Positions 6,309 through 11,918 of a stretch of DNA of 11,918 nucleotides are shown here, one piece after another; within the stretch, counting starts at the first letter, position 1; each line of letters starts with the position of its first letter. Position numbers and translations under genes: made by a program. This stretch comes from Deltaproteobacteria bacterium (lineage in GTDB: Bacteria; Desulfobacterota; DSM-4660; Desulfatiglandales; B25-G16): contig CP070660.1 in assembly GCA_020355145.1 (NCBI GenBank), positions 420,886-432,803 on the forward strand, given 5' to 3'. The notes under the pieces were generated by a model. The model worked only from the letters and a program-made list of their open reading frames with translations, searched no databases and was not told where the DNA came from.

Positions 6309-6746
6309 TTAAATGTCACCCTTTTTTGGGGCGGCAAGTATCTTCTTTAGCATCGAAAGGAATCTTTCCGGCGGAATATAGCCCGGGAGGTTGCCGATCT
6401 TATCGCCGTTTCCCTCTAAAAACCAGCTGGTTGGAAGTCCGATGACTCCATAGTTGGATGCTATCTTTTTTTCCTTGTCGGCATTCACCCTGATAGCGAT
6501 GAAGTTTTCGTTGATAAACGAAACCACTGAGGGGTTTTGAAATGTCTCCTTTTCCATCTTCCTGCAATAAGGGCACCAGTCAGCATAGAAGTAAAAAAAT
6601 ACCGTTTTTTTCTCGTTTTTTCCTAAGGCCATGCCCTCATCATAGGTGTACCACTTGATGCCTTCTGCTGCTAGAGCGCCATTCGGAAGCCATGCAAATA
6701 AACAAAACAAGATGAACAAGGCATGAAAGACGTATTTTGATCTCAT
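6309..6746 (-). CDS. Exported thioredoxin-fold protein (CPYC)
   Basis: A 145-residue thioredoxin-like protein. Residues 1-27 form a Sec signal peptide (basic start, long hydrophobic core, cleavage near Ala-Leu-Ala-Ala). The redox site is ADWCPYC (55-61, Cys58 and Cys61) and the cis-proline loop is GLPTSW (103-108, Pro105). The sequence around the site (FYADWCPYCRKMEKETF) resembles the thioredoxin_7/SoxW and DsbD-gamma-like group, which take electrons from a DsbD/CcdA membrane protein and reduce periplasmic disulfides or persulfides. It lacks a Cys lipid anchor, so it is soluble in the periplasm. The gene begins 12 nt after the ccdA stop, with its ribosome site AGGAGA overlapping that stop, so the two are certainly co-transcribed. 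CcdA is the obvious reductant; the rhodanese next in line is a likely target. Confidence 0.88.
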   Translation of the reverse strand: MRSKYVFHALFILFCLFAWLPNGALAAEGIKWYTYDEGMALGKNEKKTVFFYFYADWCPYCRKMEKETFQNPSVVSFINENFIAIRVNADKEKKIASNYGVIGLPTSWFLEGNGDKIGNLPGYIPPERFLSMLKKILAAPKKGDI

Positions 6747-6758
6747 TTTTATAGTCTC

Positions 6759-7463
6759 CTATCTTGGTACATTTAATAAGAAGAGTCTGTTGGTTAAAAG
6801 CAGGATGCCCACGATTGTCAAAAAGATTCCGGCACCGGCATTTACATATCTTATGGCCTTAGAGGTCCTTTTAATAAAGGTGAGAAGGTAGCTGACAAAA
6901 ATGGACATTACAATAAAGGGGAAGGCCAGACCTGCAGAATAGATAGCCAGAAGCCTGATTCCCTGCCAAACGGTTTCCTGGTTTCCGGCAACGATAAGTA
7001 TAGACCCTAACAAGGGCCCTATACAAGGACTCCATCCTACCCCAAAGGCCATGCCGACCATAAATGTGCCCCCAAAATATAAGGGCCTTTTTTTCAGATG
7101 AATCCGTTTTTCAAAATCAAGGCCCCGGATGCGGATCACCCCGGTTAAATGGATGCCAAGTAGGATAACGATTATGGCGCCCGCTATCCGAATTAGATCA
7201 CTGTGTCTGAGGACCAAACTGCCAAGATAAGTGGCAGAGGCTCCCATGAGGACAAATACAAGGGAAAAGCCGGAAACATAGGATACCGTGGAAAGAAAGA
7301 CCTTTCTCCTTATTTCCGCACTATGGCTTTCTGTGAGTTCTTCTAAGGAATAGCCCGAGATCAAGCTGAAATAGGCCGGTATGAGGGGCAGTACACAGGG
7401 AGAGAAAAAAGAAAGCAGTCCTGCCAGTATAGCCGACCAATAAGATACAGTTTCAGTGAACAT
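6759..7463 (-). CDS. ccdA: CcdA/DsbD-type transmembrane thiol reductant transporter
   Basis: A 234-residue integral membrane protein with six predicted helices, the usual size for CcdA (PF02683). The two essential Cys lie in the family's signature contexts: SPC in helix 1 (FFSPCVLPLIP, Cys23) and SPC in helix 4 (GWSPCIGPLLG, Cys147). The repeated half structure and the Pro after each Cys are as expected. CcdA takes electrons from cytoplasmic thioredoxin and gives them to exported thioredoxin-fold proteins, commonly for cytochrome c maturation. Here no cytochrome or ccm gene lies nearby and the immediate partner is the CPYC protein, so it is probably dedicated to this cassette. The ATG at 7463 has only a weak ribosome site. 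It begins 106 nt after the nnr stop, so it could have its own promoter or continue that transcript. Confidence 0.92.
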   Translation of the reverse strand: MFTETVSYWSAILAGLLSFFSPCVLPLIPAYFSLISGYSLEELTESHSAEIRRKVFLSTVSYVSGFSLVFVLMGASATYLGSLVLRHSDLIRIAGAIIVILLGIHLTGVIRIRGLDFEKRIHLKKRPLYFGGTFMVGMAFGVGWSPCIGPLLGSILIVAGNQETVWQGIRLLAIYSAGLAFPFIVMSIFVSYLLTFIKRTSKAIRYVNAGAGIFLTIVGILLLTNRLFLLNVPR

Positions 7464-7569
7464 TTGCCGGTCTTAATATTTCAACCTTGCTTGCCTCTCA
7501 CGCCTTTACAGGTACACATTGATGCAAAGGGAGTGGATGATCTCAAAAAGACTCCGAGGGAAATCGCAA

Positions 7570-9144
7570 CTATACAGTATAAATACTCCCATATATGTCT
7601 TTAGTGATTTCTGCAAAATTCTCCCGGCAATATCTTACCGCCTCCGGGATATAGTCCATGATGTCTCCAGCTATTATTCCGTCTGCACCTATATCTCTTA
7701 CTGCGAGGTCTCCGGCCATACCATGAATAAATACACCCATCCTGGTACTATCCTCAATCGATAAATCAAGGCCGAACATGGCTGCAATGGTGCCGACCAA
7801 CACATCCCCGCTGCCAGCAGTAGCCATCCCAGGATTTCCACTCATGTTGATGAAGATATGTCCATCAGGATAACCTATTAGCGTATGTGCCCCCTTTAGG
7901 ATTATATAGGCATTTAATTCCTTGCATGTCCTTGACAATACAGGGATCCTGTTTTTCTGGATCTCCCCTATATCCATCTCTGTAATCCTCGACATCTCAC
8001 CAAGATGAGGGGTCAGTATTGTCCTTTCCCTTCTCTCTTTTACTATATCTATATTCCTTGAAATGGCTGTAATTCCATCACCATCTATTATCAGGGGTCT
8101 TCTGATCTCCTTTGAGACCTCTCTTACAAGCTCCTGTGTCTCCTCATTCAAGGATAATCCGGGTCCAATAGTTACTATGTCAACCCTATCCGAGAATTCC
8201 AGAAGATGCCCCCTGGCCTTTAGGGATAGACTTCCATTATCCGTCTCCCTCTGTGGCACAAAGACGATCTCGCTTCCCTTATTTGCCAAAAACGGGGCTA
8301 TTGAATCTGGGGAGGCCAGATATGAAAGCCCTCCACCGGCCTTGAGAAAGGAGAGGGCGGAAAAATAGGGGGCACCAAGATAATTTGAGGAACCCGCAAT
8401 AAAAAGGGCCTTTCCATAATCACCCTTGTGGGTATCTGCTGCCCTTTCCGGGATCTGTATGGGATTATTTGTCTCTACCTTTATACTATCGGTATCGCAT
8501 AGGGAAGAAGGAAAGGAGATATGGGTGACATAAAGCTTCCCACATAGGTCAAAGCCCGGGTAAAGTAGATTTCCCAGTTTTGGAAGCCCAAATGTTATGG
8601 TATAGTCTGCCTTGATAGCACACCCCATTATCTGGCCAGTATTGCCATTTACGCCAGAGGGGATATCAACGCTGAATACCAATCTCTGGCTCTTGTTGAT
8701 CAATTCACTTACCTCTCTATATATCCCGCCTACATCCCTTGTAAGGCCGGTTCCAAATATGGCATCAACAACTGCATCGCAGTAATGGAGAGAGGATTTT
8801 ATCTTATCCACAGTGGTAAGTCTCTCGATCTCTATGTGGAGAGATGAAATAATGTCAAAATTCTCCTTTGCGCTCCCCTTTAATTCCTCCTTATCTCCCA
8901 GGAGAAATACCTTGACCCGCCCCCCATTTGAGTGGAGCTTTCTGGCAACAACGAATCCATCACCCCCGTTGTTGCCAATTCCACAAAGGATAAGGAACGC
9001 CTTTCCCCTTATTCCACATTCATTATGGATAACAAAATATACAGCCTCTCCGGCGTTTTCCATAAGGATCATCTCAGGGATCTTAAACTCCTCCACTGCC
9101 CTTCTATCCAGATCTCTCATCTCTCCCACTGTAGATACCTTCAT
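7570..9144 (-). CDS. nnr: Bifunctional NAD(P)H-hydrate repair enzyme (epimerase + ADP-dependent dehydratase)
   Basis: A 524-residue two-domain protein with the standard YjeF layout. The N-terminal epimerase domain (about 1-215) shows GIGNNGGDG (55-63), DAIFGTGL (127-134) and VDIPSGVNG (159-167). The C-terminal ribokinase-fold dehydratase domain (about 230-510) shows GDYGKALFIAGS (241-252), ILTPHLGE (376-383) and GNPGMATAGSGDVL (436-449), where the Asp of the GSGDVL loop is the catalytic base. Together they convert R- and S-NAD(P)HX back to NAD(P)H using ADP, in the cytoplasm. Length fits the bacterial fusion. The ATG at 9144 is preceded by GAGAGGTG at 9151-9158. It lies 77 nt after ggt. It is a housekeeping gene; its place ahead of the redox cassette need not be functional. 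Confidence 0.95.
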   Translation of the reverse strand: MKVSTVGEMRDLDRRAVEEFKIPEMILMENAGEAVYFVIHNECGIRGKAFLILCGIGNNGGDGFVVARKLHSNGGRVKVFLLGDKEELKGSAKENFDIISSLHIEIERLTTVDKIKSSLHYCDAVVDAIFGTGLTRDVGGIYREVSELINKSQRLVFSVDIPSGVNGNTGQIMGCAIKADYTITFGLPKLGNLLYPGFDLCGKLYVTHISFPSSLCDTDSIKVETNNPIQIPERAADTHKGDYGKALFIAGSSNYLGAPYFSALSFLKAGGGLSYLASPDSIAPFLANKGSEIVFVPQRETDNGSLSLKARGHLLEFSDRVDIVTIGPGLSLNEETQELVREVSKEIRRPLIIDGDGITAISRNIDIVKERRERTILTPHLGEMSRITEMDIGEIQKNRIPVLSRTCKELNAYIILKGAHTLIGYPDGHIFINMSGNPGMATAGSGDVLVGTIAAMFGLDLSIEDSTRMGVFIHGMAGDLAVRDIGADGIIAGDIMDYIPEAVRYCRENFAEITKDIYGSIYTV

Positions 9145-9188
9145 CCTTCACACCTCTCTGGCCCTTCACTCAGAACACCTTGCTCTAC

Positions 9189-9212
9189 CTGCGTGAGGAA
9201 TGAATCACTCAG
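9189..9212 (-). other. Imperfect hairpin between ggt and nnr
   Basis: Positions 9189-9196 pair with 9205-9212, with seven pairs, one mismatch and an 8-nt loop. No T-run follows on the minus strand, so it is unlikely to be an intrinsic terminator; an mRNA processing or stabilising stem, or chance, are the alternatives. Confidence 0.25.
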
Positions 9213-9221
9213 CTTGGATAT

Positions 9222-10847
9222 TCAATACCCAATTGCACACCCGTCTTTCCTCCTATCAGATGCCCCCAGCAATACATCCTGGCTACTGTCCAGATAAATA
9301 GCCTGCCCTCCACCGACATGGTTCATTGATGAAGAGGCCTGAACAATATTATGACCTTTCCCCTGGAGCGCTGATGCCGTTTGCCTGGAAATGCCGTCTT
9401 CCAAATACACATCACTACCTTGCATATGCCTTACCCGTGGAGCATCAACCGCCTCCTGTAAGTTCATCTTGAAATCAATGAGATTGATTAAAAACTGCAC
9501 ATGCCCTTGGGGCTGCATGTCCCCGCCCATGACCCCGAAGCTCATCAAAAAATCGCTGCCTTTAAATACCATACCCGGTATGATAGTATGCATTGGCCGC
9601 TTTTGCGGTTCAAGCCGGTTTGGGTGTATGGGGTTAAGGGAAAACGAGTTTCCCCTGTTTTGCAGGACAATACCCGTTCCATCCACGACCATGCCAGAGC
9701 CAAATGGCATATAAATGCTGCCTATAAAGGAAACAGCATTCCTGTCCTGATCTACAGCCGCGACAAATACAGTGTCGTAACCTCTTGTGGATGAAGGATG
9801 AACAGTAGGAACCGTGGCCCTATCGGAATCAATCTTCCTTCTGCACTGCCTCGCATATTCCTTGGACAGTAACCTATCCACCGGGACGTCTTCAAACCCT
9901 GGATCGCTTACAAAGCAGTCTCGATCACTGAATGCAATCTTCTTCGCCTCTATGAGGGGATGAAGGTACTCTGCGGTGTTGTGCCCAAGGCCGCCGATAT
10001 CGTAGCCTTCCAAGATATTTAGCATTTCTAGGGCAGTAATACCCTGCCCATTGGGAGGATGTTCGTAAATCGTATAACCACGGTAATCTGTTAATATTGG
10101 TTCAACCCAGGTAGTTTTATGGGTCTTGAAATCCTCGGGAGAAAGAAGACCATTACTCTGCTGGCAAAACTCCACAATTGCCTTACAGATCTCGCCTTCA
10201 TAAAAGGTTTCAATGCCCTGCCCGACGATCTTTCTATAGGTCCGAGCCAGGTCCTTATTTCGAAAAACCTGTCCAGGTCGAGGGGCCTTACCATCAATAA
10301 GATAGGCCTTGGATGATCCCTCCTGTGCAAGAAGGATCTCTTCCACCCCCCTCCATTCACCTGCAATAACCTCAGAGACGGGAAATCCATCTTCCGCATA
10401 GTATATGGCATCTTCAAATAAATCCCCAAGTTTTAGATTTCCATAGCGCTCTACTGCTTGGGCCCACCCATGCAAGGCCCCCGGAACTGTTACGGATAAT
10501 ATGCCCCGCTCAGGCATGGCCTTTATCCCCTTGTCGTGGAACCAGGCTATGTTAGCATGATATGGTGCCCTGCCGCTGGCATTCATGCCGATGATCTTGT
10601 TTTCTCTGGCCAAGTAAATAAGGGCAAAGGCATCGCCGCCGATTCCCACTGAATGAGGTTCAACAACATTCAATGTGCTGACCATGGCTACTGTGGCATC
10701 AATGGCGTTCCCGCCCTTGGATAATGCGTTGTAACCAGCAAGAGTTGCCAATTGTTGACTTGAGGTAACCATACCCCGAGGTCCCATGGCCACTGATCTT
10801 TGGGCATAACTGTCCCGTTCTCTCTTTTGATTATATGTAAAGTCCAT
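9222..10847 (-). CDS. Gamma-glutamyltransferase family protein, cytoplasmic form
   Basis: A 541-residue Ntn-hydrolase of the gamma-glutamyltranspeptidase family (PF01019), which is made as one chain and cuts itself into large and small subunits. The expected cut is before Thr359 in GYDTVFVAAVD (356-366), giving a nucleophilic N-terminal Thr. Supporting motifs are ATLAGYNALSKGGNAIDA (34-51), the substrate-binding Arg93 in ASGRAP, SIYMPFGSGMVV (377-388), GTGIVLQNRG (390-399) and the oxyanion-region GVMGGDMQPQGH (438-449). There is no signal peptide, unlike the periplasmic Ggt of enterobacteria, so it is closer to the cytoplasmic YwrD-like branch, whose substrates are mostly unproven. Candidate roles are turnover of glutathione or other gamma-glutamyl compounds. 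GGGAGAG upstream supports the ATG at 10847. It lies 65 nt after the lipoprotein gene. Confidence 0.92.
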   Translation of the reverse strand: MDFTYNQKRERDSYAQRSVAMGPRGMVTSSQQLATLAGYNALSKGGNAIDATVAMVSTLNVVEPHSVGIGGDAFALIYLARENKIIGMNASGRAPYHANIAWFHDKGIKAMPERGILSVTVPGALHGWAQAVERYGNLKLGDLFEDAIYYAEDGFPVSEVIAGEWRGVEEILLAQEGSSKAYLIDGKAPRPGQVFRNKDLARTYRKIVGQGIETFYEGEICKAIVEFCQQSNGLLSPEDFKTHKTTWVEPILTDYRGYTIYEHPPNGQGITALEMLNILEGYDIGGLGHNTAEYLHPLIEAKKIAFSDRDCFVSDPGFEDVPVDRLLSKEYARQCRRKIDSDRATVPTVHPSSTRGYDTVFVAAVDQDRNAVSFIGSIYMPFGSGMVVDGTGIVLQNRGNSFSLNPIHPNRLEPQKRPMHTIIPGMVFKGSDFLMSFGVMGGDMQPQGHVQFLINLIDFKMNLQEAVDAPRVRHMQGSDVYLEDGISRQTASALQGKGHNIVQASSSMNHVGGGQAIYLDSSQDVLLGASDRRKDGCAIGY

Positions 10848-10912
10848 AACTGCTCTCCCAGAATCCTATCGCTACTTCTACACCTCATTCTGGGGATCAA
10901 AACGGCCCTAAC

Positions 10913-11530
10913 TCAATATTTACCCTCAAAGAGTTTCTGGATCACCTCAGTCAAAATGCCGTTCAGTTGAGCCTTGACCTCATCAGGATCAAACCCCATC
11001 TTTTTGGACTTGGGTGCGCTCTCTATGGTCCGGATGACCATCTTCCTTTTCTCAACCTGACCGATGGAGGCATCCATCTTCACCATATAATGGGTATCTG
11101 TGATTGTAATACCGGATCGGGCCTCAACCTTGAAGGAATCAATCCTTCCTCCCACGACGAGAAAAAGATCCTCAGGTAAGAGGGCCAGTCCCTCAGCGCT
11201 CTTGTCCCATCCCTTGCAATCAGTGACCTCGAATCCCCTTTCGGCAAAGTAGTCCTTCACGGCCTGTGTAACGGATTTTGAAAGGGTGATCCCTTCGAGC
11301 TTCAGAAGATCGATCTTATTGCCGGGCCGATGCCGGATCCCGATAGTCTCTTTCTCCTTCTCCTCTCTTGCATCCTCAAAGGGACAAACGCCCACTAGCT
11401 TTGAGGTAGGAGGTGCCTTCCTCTCCGGGATATATCTCACGTCCATAAGATAGATCCTGCTCCCGGCACACCCAAAAGATGTCGCAATGAGACCGAGGAT
11501 CATAAAGAAGACAAAGCTTTTTTCCTTCAT
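10913..11530 (-). CDS. Small putative lipoprotein of unknown function
   Basis: A 205-residue protein with a basic start, a hydrophobic core (6-17) and Cys21 in the context TSFGC followed by Ala-Gly-Ser. This looks like a lipoprotein signal, but Ser rather than Leu at -3 makes the lipobox atypical; if processed, the Ala at +2 would send it to the outer membrane. The mature part starts with a strand-like LVGVCPFEDAREEKEKETIG, has a helix with a 'FAERGFEVTDC' pattern (about 94-104) and LFLVVGGRIDSFKVEA (122-137), which together recall the YajG-like/periplasmic binding style fold of lipoproteins in cell-envelope loci. I do not recognise a specific family. AAAGGAGG, about 9 nt upstream, strongly supports the ATG. 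It sits between panB and ggt, 56 nt after panB. Confidence 0.75.
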   Translation of the reverse strand: MKEKSFVFFMILGLIATSFGCAGSRIYLMDVRYIPERKAPPTSKLVGVCPFEDAREEKEKETIGIRHRPGNKIDLLKLEGITLSKSVTQAVKDYFAERGFEVTDCKGWDKSAEGLALLPEDLFLVVGGRIDSFKVEARSGITITDTHYMVKMDASIGQVEKRKMVIRTIESAPKSKKMGFDPDEVKAQLNGILTEVIQKLFEGKY

Positions 11531-11586
11531 CCTAATCCCTCCTTTCCCATGGAGAAAATTACAAATAATTCCCTATTTCTTCCCTT

Positions 11587-11918
11587 TTAATCCTGTGATA
11601 GCTTATCCGAACCTTTATCTAACTCAGCCATAAGCTTTGGGAGCTCTCCTTCAATCATCGCGTAGCCGTGTTTCGGTTCAGGAAAACGGGCAGACTTTAC
11701 ATCATCAACATATGCCTTTAAGGCATTAGTAGTATCTTCACCTAAATTCGCATACCTCTTTACAAACTTTGGGGTAAAGGCCTGGAAAAGCCCAAGAAGA
11801 TCACTAACTATCAAGACTTGACCATCTGCATCAACCCCTGCACCTATGCTATACACGGGAATGGTGAGTCTATCACGGATGATTTTACAAACCTCAGGCG
11901 GGACGGCCTCAACCAGTA
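11587..11918 (-). CDS. panB: Ketopantoate hydroxymethyltransferase, C-terminal part (5' end outside window)
   Basis: The minus-strand frame is open to the window edge, so the N-terminal part is missing. The visible 109 residues begin LVEAVPPEV, match the conserved PanB segment holding the catalytic Glu, and continue with IPVYSIGAGVDADGQVLIVSDLLGL, whose GAG.DADGQVL core is the family's best signature. This enzyme adds the hydroxymethyl group from methylene-tetrahydrofolate to 3-methyl-2-oxobutanoate in pantothenate and coenzyme A synthesis. The last 20 or so residues (ending GSDKLSQD) are an extension past the usual core. The GTG at 11856 is an internal Val codon, not a start. It is the most upstream gene of the right block. 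Confidence 0.93.
   Translation of the reverse strand, partial: LVEAVPPEVCKIIRDRLTIPVYSIGAGVDADGQVLIVSDLLGLFQAFTPKFVKRYANLGEDTTNALKAYVDDVKSARFPEPKHGYAMIEGELPKLMAELDKGSDKLSQD

Noticed and set aside
6278..6337. Upstream ATG start for the rhodanese protein
   Set aside because: It would overlap the thioredoxin gene and put 20 polar residues ahead of the membrane anchor, and the AGGAGA at 6285-6290 clearly serves the ATG at 6277.
7464..7569. Possible terminator or small gene between nnr and ccdA
   Set aside because: Only a weak 5-base GGAGT/ACTCC pairing with a long loop is present, and no frame has a credible start and ribosome site.
7519..7764. 81-codon plus-strand open frame
   Set aside because: It covers mostly the antisense of the strongly conserved nnr C-terminus.

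Overview
The window reads as a chromosomal segment of a Gram-negative bacterium of roughly balanced base composition. Signs are strong Shine-Dalgarno sites, a twin-arginine signal, Sec signals, a lipoprotein and an LpxH-like phosphoesterase. The mix of a DUF362 protein with a Cys cluster, a Tat-exported FumR-type flavoprotein, and a CcdA/thioredoxin/rhodanese/MauE cassette suggests an anaerobic, sulfur-metabolising lineage such as Desulfobacterota. That placement is inference from gene content only.

Layout: all genes but one are on the minus strand, so they are read from high to low coordinates. The right block (11918 to 5323) runs panB (5' end cut by the window edge), a small lipoprotein, a gamma-glutamyltransferase, the bifunctional NAD(P)HX repair enzyme Nnr, and then a tight four-gene redox cassette: CcdA, exported thioredoxin-like protein, membrane-anchored rhodanese, MauE/DoxX-like membrane protein. 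A lone plus-strand gene (4526-5260) encodes an unrecognised two-helix membrane protein with a soluble domain. It is convergent with the cassette and divergent from the left block. The left block (4230 to 1) runs a Tat flavoprotein, an LpxH2-like metallophosphoesterase, a DUF362 protein with a C-terminal Cys cluster, and a TPR protein cut by the window edge.

How the genes may work together: CcdA would carry thiol reducing power across the inner membrane to the exported CxxC protein. The rhodanese (two Cys in its active loop) and the MauE-like protein (Cys-Gly-Cys on one face) are natural next partners, which suggests periplasmic sulfane-sulfur or disulfide handling. The left block could be a small redox operon in which the DUF362 protein carries an Fe-S cluster and the Tat flavoprotein is a periplasmic reductase or dehydrogenase, but nothing in the sequence fixes substrates. 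The panB, nnr and ggt genes are housekeeping or cofactor metabolism. No RNA genes, insertion sequences, CRISPR arrays or phage genes were seen, and no clear intrinsic terminators were found.
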